Positions 16,983 through 28,400 of a DNA stretch of 64,000 bases are shown here, one piece after another (the stretch's first letter is position 1; each line of letters opens with the position of its first letter). Location: the NCBI RefSeq assembly GCF_001713395.1, contig NZ_CP016450.1:930001-994000 (forward strand), in the 5' to 3' direction. The DNA is from Sinorhizobium sp. RAC02. Its GTDB lineage: Bacteria > Pseudomonadota > Alphaproteobacteria > Rhizobiales > Rhizobiaceae. Position numbers and translations under genes: made by a program. The notes below the pieces were generated by a model that saw only the letters and a list, made by a program, of their open reading frames with translations, did not search any database and was not told the origin of the DNA.

Positions 16983-18494
16983 ATGACGGGCAAGGCTGAA
17001 CTGGGCCGCACGACGCGGCGACGCGGTGTAGGTTGGGCGATCCGGGCGGCGGCCTTGATGATCGTCCTGCTGTTTGGAGCCGCCAACTATCTCGTTCTGG
17101 ACTATGCAATCGAGCGGGCCGACAGTTTCGTCGCCGAGACCGAGCGCACCCTTGTGCGCAACGAGTTCAGCCACCAGATCGACCAGGTCGTGCAGTACCA
17201 GAGCCAGCTCTCCTTCTGGGACAAGGCGTTCAACGAACTGGCGGACGGCATGCCGGACGACACCTTCGTGCGCGACCAGATGCGGGACTGGATGTGGTCC
17301 GATTTCGGTTTCTCCTGGATGATCCTTACCTCGCCGGATGGTGAAAAGGTGCTGGGCGTACAGCGCGGTGAAAAGGTTTCAGAACGCAAGGCCCGCGAAA
17401 AGCTGCACTGGGTGAGCGATCTCACCCGCAGGGCCGAGCGCGCCTATCGCGAGGCGCTGTCGCCCGATCGCGGCGGTTGGGTGGTGGCCGGTGCGAAGGC
17501 AGACCCGGACCTGCTGACGCCGGCACTGCCCGAAATCCACGTTTCCGGCATGCGCTTGATCGACCGGGTGATGAGCATCGTCGTCGTGCAGGCGGTTATT
17601 CCCAAGACACTTTACATCCCCGCGAACCGGCTTGAGCCGACGCTGCTGATCACCGTCAAACCCGTCTCGCAAAAGATGCTGGCAAACACCGAGCGGCGCC
17701 TCGGCGTGCGCGATCTTGGCTTCACGCCGATCGTGACACAGGAGCCGGGGTTGCTGATGACGCCGGTCGGCGGGGATACCTACAATCCGATGGTCACGTC
17801 CTGGCGGCCCAACATGCCGGGATCCTTCGTCTGGCGCTCGGCGCTGCCGCAGATCGCGTTGTTCGTGCTGGTATTTGCCGGCGTCATGCTGTTCGTCACC
17901 CTGCGCTTTTCCGCACTCGTCCGCGCGCTCCAGCGCAGCGAGACGAAGAATGCCTTCCTCGCACGGCACGATCCGTTGACCGGGCTCAAGAACCGCAGCG
18001 GTTTTGACGAGGAAATGTCGCGCGCCATCAAGAAGGGCGAGAACAAGCCCTTCGCGATCCTCGCGCTCGATCTCGACAAGTTCAAGGCAGTCAACGACCG
18101 GCATGGACATGCTGCGGGGGATGCTGTGCTTCAGGCCGTCGCCAGGCGCTTCTCCGAGCGTGTCGGCCGGCGCGGTTGTGTCGCCCGCCTGGGGGGCGAC
18201 GAGTTTTGCGTTCTGCTGACCGGCGAACATAGCCGAGAGCATCTGGTGGAGCTTGCCGCCAGCCTCGTTCTGGATGCGCAGATCCCGATCGCCTATGACG
18301 GCCAGCTTCTCTTGATCGGCGGTAGCGCCGGCATCGCCCAGTTCCCGCAGCATGGCAAGACGGTGCACGACGTCATGGTCATGGCTGACGCCGCGCTCTA
18401 TGCGGCCAAGAACGCCGGCCGCAACCGTGCCGTCCATGCCGGTGACATGGACAGGGCCGAGATTGCCGAGGCCGGCGAGGCCCGCGCCGCCTAG
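16983..18494 (+). CDS. CHASE4-GGDEF diguanylate cyclase
   Basis: 503 residues. Transmembrane helix at about 19-42, a CHASE4-type extracytoplasmic sensor (FWDKAFNELADG ... FSWMILTSPDGEKVLG), a second helix at about 285-310, then a GGDEF domain: HDPLTGLKNRSGFDEE, LALDLDKFKAVNDRHGHAAGD and the intact active site RLGGDEFCVLL. It should make c-di-GMP from GTP at the inner membrane. No RxxD inhibitory site is evident four residues ahead of GGDEF, so simple product inhibition is not expected. No EAL domain. AGGGAAA precedes ATG 16983. Confidence 0.92.
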   Translation: MTGKAELGRTTRRRGVGWAIRAAALMIVLLFGAANYLVLDYAIERADSFVAETERTLVRNEFSHQIDQVVQYQSQLSFWDKAFNELADGMPDDTFVRDQMRDWMWSDFGFSWMILTSPDGEKVLGVQRGEKVSERKAREKLHWVSDLTRRAERAYREALSPDRGGWVVAGAKADPDLLTPALPEIHVSGMRLIDRVMSIVVVQAVIPKTLYIPANRLEPTLLITVKPVSQKMLANTERRLGVRDLGFTPIVTQEPGLLMTPVGGDTYNPMVTSWRPNMPGSFVWRSALPQIALFVLVFAGVMLFVTLRFSALVRALQRSETKNAFLARHDPLTGLKNRSGFDEEMSRAIKKGENKPFAILALDLDKFKAVNDRHGHAAGDAVLQAVARRFSERVGRRGCVARLGGDEFCVLLTGEHSREHLVELAASLVLDAQIPIAYDGQLLLIGGSAGIAQFPQHGKTVHDVMVMADAALYAAKNAGRNRAVHAGDMDRAEIAEAGEARAA

Positions 18495-18512
18495 TAAGCC
18501 GCAGATGGACAG

Positions 18513-18535
18513 GCCCGCGGCGCAAGCGGGCTTGA
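18513..18535 (+). terminator. possible terminator after the diguanylate cyclase
   Basis: Six-bp stem GCCCGC (18513-18518) with GCGGGC (18526-18531), then only a short TTGAT. It is a weak hairpin but is well placed to end the upstream transcript before the cobalamin riboswitch. Confidence 0.4.
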
Positions 18536-18564
18536 TCGCATCGTCCGGTCATGCGCATATCGTC

Positions 18565-20603
<2,039 letters not shown>

Positions 20604-20873
20604 GTCGTCGATCCCATGAATGTGCGTTTGAGCGGCGATCCCGCCGCATATGCAGGCCTTATCATAGGCTACCGGGGGGGAAGCGCAACGCGCTCCCGTA
20701 TTTGTGATTAACGCGCAAGAGAAACATGATTTGAATTCTCACCTTTTGGTGAAGGGGCGTAATTGATCTCCCCCGGGGCTTGGTGTAGCAATCTCGGCAC
20801 ATACAACAGCCGGTATGCGCGCTTCTCGCGCAGTCGCCCTCAAGGGGAGACCGGCCCTTGCAGGCAGGTGCAC

Positions 20874-21938
20874 ATGCGGATTTCCTCAGTCTTGCTCAGT
20901 CCTCTCTACGCGCTTCAGGTCGCGTCCGGCGCAAAATCCTTCGCCGACAACCCCATCATCGGCAGCAAATGGCTGAACAGGAAGGGACTGCACGAAAAGC
21001 GCGTCTCGCTCGCCATGCGCATGGCGGCTTGGCGCCGGACCAAGCTGGAAAGCACGGTCGCGCCGGAGTACCGCCGGCAATATGCCGAGAACGGCTTCGT
21101 GAAGATCGAGAACTTCCTGTCCCCCGAAGATTTCGCCGCGGTCACGCGTGAACTCGCCGAGCGCGATTTCGAGCGTTACGACATGAAGCAGGGCGCCACA
21201 GTCACCCGCCGCGCGATCATCGACGACAGCGACCTGGAAAGCCTGCCGGGCTTCAAGGCGGCGCGCAACGACCCGCGGCTCACCAATCTGCTGCGTTACG
21301 TGTCGTCCCATGCCGGCCAGCCGCTGCTCGTCGTGCAGGTGGTGATGGCCCTGCCGTCGGTCATCGCCAAGGGCTCGACCGATCCGCAGACCGCCCTGCA
21401 CAGTGATACGTTCCAGCCGACGGCCAAGGCCTGGCTCTTCCTGCGCGACGTCAACGAGGAAGACGGCCCCTTCGCTTATGTGCCGGGCTCGCATGAGATG
21501 ACGCCGCAGCGCATCGCCTGGGAGCGTCGCATCAGCGAGAATCCGGATGCCATCGAAAACATCTACTCCGCCCGTGGCTCGCTGCGCATCATGCCTGATG
21601 AACTGGGTGCGCTCGGCTATGGCCAACCGGTCAGGATGACAGTCAAGGCCAATACGCTGATCGTCGCCGACACGCACGGTTTCCACGCGCGCAGCCCGAG
21701 CTACAAGACGACGACGCGCATCGAGATCTATGGGTCGCTGCGCCGCAATCCCTTCCTGCCGTTCACCGGCCTGCACCTCGCGTCTCTGCCCTTCATCGCC
21801 TCCGGCATGAACCGGCTGATCATTTCGGCGATGGGCCTGCGCGGCAAGCTCGGCCTCAAGGGATCGCCCTGGCATCCCGCCGGCAATGGCAAGGCGGACG
21901 AGTGGTCGAAGCGGCTGGATCAGCCGCCGGCGGCCTGA
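20874..21938 (+). CDS. PhyH-family Fe(II)/2-oxoglutarate dioxygenase
   Basis: 354 residues from ATG 20874. The phytanoyl-CoA dioxygenase-like fold is indicated by ENGFVKIENFLSPEDF at the start of the domain, the metal dyad in LHSDTFQP (HxD), WLFLRDVNEEDGPFAYVPGSHEMT, and the distal His in ADTHGFHARS, with a downstream Arg for 2-oxoglutarate. About 100 N-terminal residues precede the domain. The substrate is unknown. The frame is open from 20763, but the upstream residues are not protein-like. The gene stands alone between the DUF2865 and ABC-F genes. Confidence 0.85.
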   Translation: MRISSVLLSPLYALQVASGAKSFADNPIIGSKWLNRKGLHEKRVSLAMRMAAWRRTKLESTVAPEYRRQYAENGFVKIENFLSPEDFAAVTRELAERDFERYDMKQGATVTRRAIIDDSDLESLPGFKAARNDPRLTNLLRYVSSHAGQPLLVVQVVMALPSVIAKGSTDPQTALHSDTFQPTAKAWLFLRDVNEEDGPFAYVPGSHEMTPQRIAWERRISENPDAIENIYSARGSLRIMPDELGALGYGQPVRMTVKANTLIVADTHGFHARSPSYKTTTRIEIYGSLRRNPFLPFTGLHLASLPFIASGMNRLIISAMGLRGKLGLKGSPWHPAGNGKADEWSKRLDQPPAA

Positions 21939-21950
21939 CTCTTTCGATCT

Positions 21951-21989
21951 GCCGAACCGGCCTCGGGCTTGCAAGCCGGCCGGTTCGGC
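21951..21989 (+). terminator. hairpin after the PhyH gene, possible terminator
   Basis: Perfect 12-bp stem GCCGAACCGGCC (21951-21962) with GGCCGGTTCGGC (21978-21989). No T-run follows, so it may be a Rho-independent terminator only in part, or a processing/stability hairpin. Confidence 0.5.
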
Positions 21990-22083
21990 CCTAAATCTCC
22001 GGCATCGTCAATGCTGACCGGCTGGTGCACCATGGAATTCAACCCGAACACAAATCGACTTCGTTTTGTTCTCGGGGGTTACC

Positions 22084-23670
22084 ATGCCTGTTTCCATCAC
22101 ACTTTCCAAAATCACGTGGTCCACGCCTGACGGCCACACCCTCCTTTCCAATCTCGACCTGAGCTTCGGTGCCGAGCGCGCCGGCCTTGTCGGCCGCAAT
22201 GGCGTCGGCAAGACGACATTGCTGAAGCTCGTCACCGGCGATCTTGCGCCGCAGGCCGGCACCGTCTCGGTGGACGGCACGCTCGGCCTGCTGCGTCAGA
22301 GCGTGCAGGTCGCGGCGGATGAGACGGTCGCAAGCCTCTTCGGTATCGTCGAGGCCCTCGATCTGCTTGACCTTGCAGTGCGCGGTGAGGCGGACGCCGA
22401 TGCCCTTGCCGATGCGGACTGGACGCTGGAGACGCGGCTTGCCGCAGCTCTTGCCCGTGTCGGTCTGTCTGCCGAGCCGGGCACACCGTTGACGGCGCTG
22501 TCCGGCGGGCAGCGCACACGCGCGGCGCTTGCAGCCCTCATCTTTAGCGAACCGGATTTCCTGCTACTCGACGAGCCGACCAACAATCTCGACCGGGAAG
22601 GGCGCCGGGCGGTCATCGACCTGCTTGCGGGCTGGCGGGCAGGCGCGATCGTCGTCAGCCACGACAGGGAGCTGCTCGAAACGATGGACGCTATCGTCGA
22701 ACTGACAACGCTAGGCGCTGCGCGCTATGGCGGCAACTGGAGCGCCTATCGGGCCCGCAAGGCGCTGGAGCTTTCGGCCGCGCACCGCGACCTTGCGGAT
22801 GCCGAAAAACAGGCCGCGGAGGTGGCGCGGAACATGCAGGCCATCGCCGAGCGCAAGGCGCGCAAGGACAGCGCCGGACGCCGGAAGAAGGCGCGGGGCG
22901 ATATTCCCCGCATCATGCTGGGTGCCATGAAGGAGCGCAGCGAGTTGACGAGCGGTTCCAATGCCCGCCTTGCCGAAAGCCGGCAGGGGCAGGCTACCGA
23001 GGCGGTCACCGCGGCGCGCGAGCGCATCGAAATCCTCCAACCGCTGACCGTTGCCGTGCCATCGACCCATCTGGCCACTGGCAAGACGGTGTTGAAGATC
23101 GAGAATGTCACGGTCGGTTACGCGCCGGATCAGCCGGTGCTTCGCGATCTTTCCCTGGTGATGACCGGGCCCGAGCGGATCGCGGTGACGGGGCCGAACG
23201 GTTCCGGCAAGACGACGCTGCTTGCCCTCGTCACCAACCAGTTACAGCCGTGGCAGGGGAGCGTGCGGGGCTTTACCGACGTCGCCATGCTTGATCAGAG
23301 TGTGAGCCTGCTCGATCCATCGCTGTCGATCCGCGACAATTTCCGCCAGCTCAATCCCGGCGCGGATGAAAATACCTGCCGCGCGGCACTGGCGCGTTTC
23401 ATGTTCCGCGCCGATGCCGCCTTGCAGATTGTCGGCAGTCTCAGCGGCGGGCAGTTACTACGCGCGGGCCTCGCCTGCGTACTTGGCGGTGGCACGCCGC
23501 CGGCGCTGCTGATCCTCGATGAGCCGACGAACCATCTGGACATCGATTCGATCGAAGCGGTGGAGGCGGGGCTGCGCGCCTATGACGGCGCGCTCCTCGT
23601 CGTCAGTCACGATGAGCCGTTTCTGGCGGCGATCGGCATCACGCGTCGGGTGGAGCTCGTGGCTACTTGA
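22084..23670 (+). CDS. ABC-F family ATPase
   Basis: 528 residues with two ATP-binding cassettes and no membrane domain. Cassette 1: Walker A GRNGVGKTT, signature LSGGQRTRAAL, Walker B LLLDEPTNNLD. Cassette 2: GPNGSGKTT, LSGGQLLRAGL, LILDEPTNHLD and switch His in VVSHDEPFL. The linker (about 235-330) is highly charged, as in ABC-F proteins that act on the ribosome. It is shorter than EttA or Uup and lacks an obvious C-terminal coiled coil, so the subgroup is undecided; translation factor or antibiotic-protection roles are both possible. ATG 22084 is chosen over an upstream TTG at 22066. Confidence 0.9.
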   Translation: MPVSITLSKITWSTPDGHTLLSNLDLSFGAERAGLVGRNGVGKTTLLKLVTGDLAPQAGTVSVDGTLGLLRQSVQVAADETVASLFGIVEALDLLDLAVRGEADADALADADWTLETRLAAALARVGLSAEPGTPLTALSGGQRTRAALAALIFSEPDFLLLDEPTNNLDREGRRAVIDLLAGWRAGAIVVSHDRELLETMDAIVELTTLGAARYGGNWSAYRARKALELSAAHRDLADAEKQAAEVARNMQAIAERKARKDSAGRRKKARGDIPRIMLGAMKERSELTSGSNARLAESRQGQATEAVTAARERIEILQPLTVAVPSTHLATGKTVLKIENVTVGYAPDQPVLRDLSLVMTGPERIAVTGPNGSGKTTLLALVTNQLQPWQGSVRGFTDVAMLDQSVSLLDPSLSIRDNFRQLNPGADENTCRAALARFMFRADAALQIVGSLSGGQLLRAGLACVLGGGTPPALLILDEPTNHLDIDSIEAVEAGLRAYDGALLVVSHDEPFLAAIGITRRVELVAT

Positions 23671-23674
23671 GGGA

Positions 23675-23698
23675 AAGGCCGGGCTTTGGCCCGGCCTT
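23675..23698. terminator. bidirectional terminator between ABC-F and GST genes
   Basis: Perfect 10-bp stem AAGGCCGGGC (23675-23684) with GCCCGGCCTT (23689-23698) around a TTTG loop, four bases after the ABC-F stop and seven before the convergent GST stop. T-runs are short in either direction. Confidence 0.7.
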
Positions 23699-23704
23699 CC
23701 GCGA

Positions 23705-24412
23705 TCAACTGCGGCCGAAACGCTCGATCACCTCGGCGAGCGGGATATGGCCCTTGACGACGCCTGATCCGACCGGGGTCTCGCCGTTTTCCAGTGCCGT
23801 TGCGAAGCGCACGGCGGCGTCGGTTTCCAACAGGCGGCGAACCTTTTCGATGCGCGGCCAGCGGCTTGCCGGTGCCACCTCGTGATAATCGAGCCAGCGA
23901 GCAACGCCGATGAGCACGCCGTCCGCCAGCGTGGGATGCCCGCCCACGAGGTAGGGTGTGTCGCCGAGCATGGCCTCCAGTTTGTCGTGTCGCTCGATGA
24001 CAGCTTCACGTCCATACGCCCGCAGCGACTGCTGCAGCACCGGGTCCGGCGTCTCCATTTCCAGCGCCGACCAGAGCGGGCTGAAGGCGCCGGTGAAACC
24101 GGTGTTGAGGTAGGCCATCAGTTGCATCATGCGATCGGCTTCAGGCGCGGTGGGGGTGAAGCTGATGCGCCGTTCCGTGTCGCGCGCGGCGAGCCAGTGG
24201 GCGATCGCCATGGTTTCGGTGATGACGCGGCCGTCATCGGTGACGAGGGCGGGTGTCTCGTGCCGGGCGTTGAGACGGGCATAGGCGGGGTCGCGCATTT
24301 CGCCCAGCATGTCGACGCGGCAGAGCCTGTAGGGCTTGCCGAGCCATTCAAGTGCTGCGACGAGGCCCATGGAGCTTCCGGCGGGGAAGCCGTAGATGAG
24401 GATCGGTTCCAA
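23705..24412 (-). CDS. glutathione S-transferase family protein
   Basis: 235 residues. N-terminal thioredoxin-like domain (about 1-80) with FPAGSSMGLVAALEWLG, the cis-Pro motif HETPALV and the glutathione-contacting ITETMAIAHWLA, then an all-helical C-terminal domain with the N-capping box PTLADGVLIGVARW. It presumably conjugates or reduces small electrophiles in the cytosol. The start is TTG 24412 with GGAG seven bases upstream. Divergent from an HxlR-type regulator across 110 bp, a classic arrangement for local control. Confidence 0.9.
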   Translation of the reverse strand: MEPILIYGFPAGSSMGLVAALEWLGKPYRLCRVDMLGEMRDPAYARLNARHETPALVTDDGRVITETMAIAHWLAARDTERRISFTPTAPEADRMMQLMAYLNTGFTGAFSPLWSALEMETPDPVLQQSLRAYGREAVIERHDKLEAMLGDTPYLVGGHPTLADGVLIGVARWLDYHEVAPASRWPRIEKVRRLLETDAAVRFATALENGETPVGSGVVKGHIPLAEVIERFGRS

Positions 24413-24522
24413 TGTTGTTCTCCGTGATTTCTGTTGACCACGCTGCGCAGCGACACTGGACCTAAGCCTTGCCTGCCCCCATGTAAATTACGCACATTTT
24501 TGTCACCACGCCGGAGCCTGCC

Positions 24523-24885
24523 ATGAAGGATCTCGTTTCCCGTTGCCCGATCGAGGAGGTCATGCAGGTGCTGGGCGGCCGCTGGCCGACGCTGCTGATT
24601 TACTATCTGAAGGATGGCACCAAGCGTTTCAGTGATCTGCGACGGGACAATCCGACCGTTTCGCATCGCATCCTCACGTTGGAGCTGCGCAAGCTGGAAA
24701 AGGCCGGTTTGGTCGAACGCACGGTCTTCGACGGTTATCCGCTGCGTGTCGAATACGACCTGACGCCTGCCGGCCTTACCGTGATGCCGCTGATCGATGC
24801 GCTGGGCGACTGGTGGGAGGCACATGACGGCGCCCGTCCGGCGCCAAAAACGAAAACGGCCGCCGAAGCGGCGGCCGTTTCGTAA
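24523..24885 (+). CDS. HxlR-family transcriptional regulator
   Basis: 120 residues. HxlR winged helix: CPIEEVMQVLGGRWPTLLIYYLKDG with the family Cys near residue 8, RFSDLRRDNPTVSHRILTLELRKLE as the recognition region, and the wing GLVERTVFDGYPLRVEYDLTPAG. HxlR proteins often sense electrophiles or quinones and control a neighbouring enzyme gene; the divergent GST gene is the natural candidate target. GGAG lies five bases before ATG 24523. The last codons form the arms of an intrinsic-terminator-like hairpin (24854-24880). Confidence 0.9.
   Translation: MKDLVSRCPIEEVMQVLGGRWPTLLIYYLKDGTKRFSDLRRDNPTVSHRILTLELRKLEKAGLVERTVFDGYPLRVEYDLTPAGLTVMPLIDALGDWWEAHDGARPAPKTKTAAEAAAVS
24854..24880. terminator. 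terminator embedded in the HxlR 3' coding end
   Basis: Perfect 11-bp stem AAACGGCCGCC (24854-24864) with GGCGGCCGTTT (24870-24880), loop GAAGC. A-rich sequence precedes and TTT ends it, so it can act both ways: for HxlR and for the convergent malic enzyme gene, whose stop is 20 bp away. It encodes the Ala-rich C-terminus of HxlR. Confidence 0.75.
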
Positions 24886-24899
24886 GGCAAGCCTTCCAA

Positions 24900-27221
24900 T
24901 CAGATCGAACCTTCCGGATAGGAGGCTTCGACCACGGCAAGGGCGGCCATGTTGACGACGCCGCGCGAAGTAGCGGACGGCGACAGGATGTGGGCGGGCA
25001 GGGCGGCGCCGAGCAGGATCGGGCCGACATGCAGGCTGTCCGTCATCGTCTTGACCACGCCGAGCGTGATGTTTGCGGCGTCGAGATTTGGGAAGACAAG
25101 CAGGTTTGCTTCGCCCGTCAGCGTCGAATCCGGCATGACGCGCTGGCGCAGGGCCTCGGAAATGGCCGCATCGCCGTGCATTTCACCGTCGGCCTCGAGA
25201 TCCGGGTCCGTCTCCCGCACAAGCTCCATAGCGTGGCGCATCTTGAAGGCGCTTTCGGAATCGCGCGAACCGAAGTTCGAGTGCGAGACGAGGGCGGCGC
25301 GCGGCGTGATGCCGAAGCGGCGGATTTCCTGTGCCGCCATCACCGTCATCTGGGCCACTGCTTCGGCGGTCGGCTCGCAGGTGACGTAGGTATCGGTGAA
25401 GAAGGTGGCACCACGCTGCGAGATGAGCAGGCTGAGCGCCGAGAAATCGAGCACGCCGTCCCGCTTGCCGATGATCTGGCGCACATCGCGCAGATGCCGG
25501 GCATAGCGGCCTTCGACGCCGCAGATCAGAGCATCGGCGTCGCCGCGCTTGACGGCAAGCGCGCCGATGACCGTCTGATTCGTGCGCACGATGGTGCGGG
25601 CGGCTTCCGGGTTCACGCCTTTGCGGCCGACGATGCGGAAGTACTCGTCGACATAGTCACGGTAACGCGGATCGTCTTCCGGGTTCACCACCTCGAAATC
25701 GACCGTCGGGCGCACACGCAGGCCATACCGCTTCAGGCGCGTTTCGATGATGTGCGGGCGGCCGATGAGGATCGGCTTGGCGATATCCTCTTCCAGCAGC
25801 ACCTGGGCGGCGCGCAGCACGCGCTCGTCCTCGCCTTCGGCGAAGATCACGCGCTTCTTTTCGGCCTTTTTCGCGGCGGCGAAGATCGGCTTCATGATGA
25901 AGCCCGAGCGCCAGACGAAGCGGTTCAACTGGTCGAGATAGGCGTCGAAATCGGTGATCGGACGCGTCGCAACGCCGGTTTCCGCCGCCGCACGCGCGAC
26001 GGCCGGTGCGATGCGCAGGATGAGGCGCTGGTCGAAGGGCGAGGGGATCAGGTAGTTCGGGCCGAAACTCGGCGTGTCACCGGAATAGGCGCGCGCGGCA
26101 ACATCGGACACTTCCTCGCGGGCAAGCGCTGCGATCGCCCGCACCGCCGCCATCTTCATTTCCTCGTTGATCGTGCGCGCGCCGCAATCGAGCGCGCCGC
26201 GGAAGATGTAGGGGAAGCAGAGGACGTTGTTGACCTGGTTGGGGAAGTCCGAGCGACCGGTGCAGATCATGGCGTCCGGGCGGGCGGCGCGCGCTTCTTC
26301 CGGCATGATTTCCGGCGTCGGGTTGGCGAGCGCCATGATCAGCGGCCGTTCCGCCATGCGGGCGAGCAGTTCCGGCTTCAGCACACCGGCGGCCGAAAGG
26401 CCGAGGAAGACGTCGGCACCGTCGATGCTCTCGGAAAGCTGGCGCTTGTCCGTTTCCTGCGCGTAGACGTCCTTCCATTGGTCCATCAGCACTTCGCGGC
26501 CCTTGTAGACGAGGCCTTCGAGATCGTGCACCCAGATATTCTCGACCTTGGCACCGAGCACCACGAGCTGGTTGAGGCAGGCAAGTGCTGCGGCGCCGGC
26601 CCCGGAGGTAACGATCTTCGCTTCATGCAGCGACTTTCCGGCCAGTTCCAGGCCGTTCAGCACCGCGGCGGCGACGATGATCGCCGTGCCATGCTGGTCG
26701 TCGTGGAAGACGGGGATATCCATCTTCTCGCGCAGCTGACGCTCCACCTCGAAACATTCCGGCGCCTTGATGTCTTCCAGGTTGATGCCGCCGAAGGTCG
26801 GCTCCAGCGCGGACACGACATTGACCATCTCGTCGACGGTCGGCGCGTCGATTTCGATGTCGAAGACGTCGATGCCGGCGAATTTCTTGAAAAGGACGGC
26901 CTTACCTTCCATGACGGGCTTGGAGGCCAGCGGTCCGATATTGCCGAGCCCGAGAACGGCCGTGCCGTTCGACACGACGGCGACCAGGTTGGCGCGCGCC
27001 GTGTAGTCGGCGGCGGTGTTCGGATCGTCGCGGATGGCGAGGCACGGTGCGGCGACGCCGGGCGAATAGGCAAGTGCCAGGTCGCGCTGGTTGCCGAGCG
27101 GCTTGGTGGCGGTGATCTCGAGCTTGCCGGGGCGGGGGTAACGGTGGAAGAAGAGGGCCTGTTGGTCGATGTCGCCGCTTACCGGACCGTCCTGCGTCCT
27201 CGATTTATCACCCGTGCTCAT
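24900..27221 (-). CDS. maeB: NADP-dependent malic enzyme (MaeB type)
   Basis: 773 residues. Malic enzyme domain (about 1-430): [27 protein letters not shown], the catalytic Lys in [27 protein letters not shown] and the dinucleotide site [13 protein letters not shown]-terminal phosphotransacetylase-like domain (about 440-773) lacks known PTA activity in this family but is regulatory in MaeB. It converts malate to pyruvate and CO2, feeding gluconeogenesis or acetyl-CoA during growth on C4 acids, important in rhizobia (TME/DME). ATG 27221 has GGGAG; the frame reaches 27314. NAD versus NADP preference cannot be settled here. Confidence 0.93.
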   Translation of the reverse strand: MSTGDKSRTQDGPVSGDIDQQALFFHRYPRPGKLEITATKPLGNQRDLALAYSPGVAAPCLAIRDDPNTAADYTARANLVAVVSNGTAVLGLGNIGPLASKPVMEGKAVLFKKFAGIDVFDIEIDAPTVDEMVNVVSALEPTFGGINLEDIKAPECFEVERQLREKMDIPVFHDDQHGTAIIVAAAVLNGLELAGKSLHEAKIVTSGAGAAALACLNQLVVLGAKVENIWVHDLEGLVYKGREVLMDQWKDVYAQETDKRQLSESIDGADVFLGLSAAGVLKPELLARMAERPLIMALANPTPEIMPEEARAARPDAMICTGRSDFPNQVNNVLCFPYIFRGALDCGARTINEEMKMAAVRAIAALAREEVSDVAARAYSGDTPSFGPNYLIPSPFDQRLILRIAPAVARAAAETGVATRPITDFDAYLDQLNRFVWRSGFIMKPIFAAAKKAEKKRVIFAEGEDERVLRAAQVLLEEDIAKPILIGRPHIIETRLKRYGLRVRPTVDFEVVNPEDDPRYRDYVDEYFRIVGRKGVNPEAARTIVRTNQTVIGALAVKRGDADALICGVEGRYARHLRDVRQIIGKRDGVLDFSALSLLISQRGATFFTDTYVTCEPTAEAVAQMTVMAAQEIRRFGITPRAALVSHSNFGSRDSESAFKMRHAMELVRETDPDLEADGEMHGDAAISEALRQRVMPDSTLTGEANLLVFPNLDAANITLGVVKTMTDSLHVGPILLGAALPAHILSPSATSRGVVNMAALAVVEASYPEGSI

Positions 27222-27456
27222 GATGCTCCCTGCCATATGCTGTTTTCGTTGCGGCCATTCCTGACACGAAACCGCCGCGACGTGAAGTTTTCGGAACCTT
27301 CCATAAAGCCGCATTCATCGACCGGTGCAATGCCTATTTGCGGATCGAAAAGGCATAGGTGTGTCATCAATCTGAAACAGGACTCTGGTTTTCAACTGTA
27401 TCAAAGCCGCCCTTTATGACGATCATCGCGGCGGCCGGCCACCCGGAGAACCACGC

Positions 27457-28293
27457 ATGACTGTGACCCCCGCTGACCCGAACATTCGCTACTTCCGTAC
27501 GCTGTTCATCTCGGACGTGCATCTGGGATCGAAGGCAGCCAAGGCGGACTTCCTGATCGACTTCCTGCGGCATCATGAAGCGGAGACGATCGTGCTCGTC
27601 GGCGACATCGTCGATGGCTGGCGCCTCAAGCGCAACTGGTATTGGCCGCAGGCCTTCAACGACGTGACGCAGAAGCTGCTGCGCAAGGCGCGCAAGGGTA
27701 CGCGCATCATCTACATCCCCGGCAACCATGATGAATTCCTGCGCGAGTTCCCGGGCACCCATTTCGGTGGCGTCGAGGTGGCCGAGCGCATCATCCATGA
27801 AGCGGCCGACGGCAAGCGCTACCTCGTGCTGCACGGCGACGAATTCGACGTCGTCGTGCGCCATGCCCGCGTCGTCGCCTATCTCGGCGACTGGGCCTAT
27901 GATGCGGCCATCGCCATCAACGTCGTCTTCGCCGCCATCCGCCGCCGGCTCGGCCTGCCATACTGGTCCTTCTCGTCCTGGGCCAAGCAGCAGGTGAAAT
28001 CGGCCGTGAACTTCATCGGCGAGTTCCAGAAGGTCGTCGTCGAAGAGGCGCGGCGCAACGACGCCGATGGCGTTATCTGCGGCCATATCCACCACGCCGT
28101 CATCACCGAGATCGACGGCATCCGCTACATCAACAGCGGCGACTGGGTGGAGAGCTGCACGGCGATTGCCGAGCACCATGATGGCGAGATGGAGCTGATC
28201 ACCTGGCAGAAGCTCGCAACGACGCCTGCCGAGGTGGTTCCGGTGTCGCGCCAGATGCTGGCGATCGAGGCCCGCGAGTCGGAAGCCGCATAG
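27457..28293 (+). CDS. UDP-2,3-diacylglucosamine diphosphatase-like metallophosphoesterase
   Basis: 278 residues. Calcineurin-type metal motifs in order: FISDVHLG, LVGDIVDGW, IPGNHDEF, LHGDEFD and ICGHIHHA. The pattern and the acidic LVGDIVDGWRLKR stretch resemble LpxH-type lipid A enzymes, but alphaproteobacteria normally use LpxI for that step, so the true substrate is uncertain. No signal peptide. ATG 27457 has GGAGAA upstream. It is divergent from the malic enzyme gene; the 235-bp gap shows nothing I can name. Confidence 0.85.
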   Translation: MTVTPADPNIRYFRTLFISDVHLGSKAAKADFLIDFLRHHEAETIVLVGDIVDGWRLKRNWYWPQAFNDVTQKLLRKARKGTRIIYIPGNHDEFLREFPGTHFGGVEVAERIIHEAADGKRYLVLHGDEFDVVVRHARVVAYLGDWAYDAAIAINVVFAAIRRRLGLPYWSFSSWAKQQVKSAVNFIGEFQKVVVEEARRNDADGVICGHIHHAVITEIDGIRYINSGDWVESCTAIAEHHDGEMELITWQKLATTPAEVVPVSRQMLAIEARESEAA

Positions 28294-28400
28294 CCGGCTT
28301 TCACAAATCGGGCATTGTCGGCAAAGGGCAGAAATAGCGGATTGGCGTACGTACGTCGGCGTGCTAGAGCCGAGGGCGTTCCAACGCAGGTTCCCCGCCA

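Noticed and set aside
24990..27419. 809-codon plus-strand frame opposite the malic enzyme gene
   Set aside because: Antisense shadow; the minus-strand product has all malic enzyme motifs.
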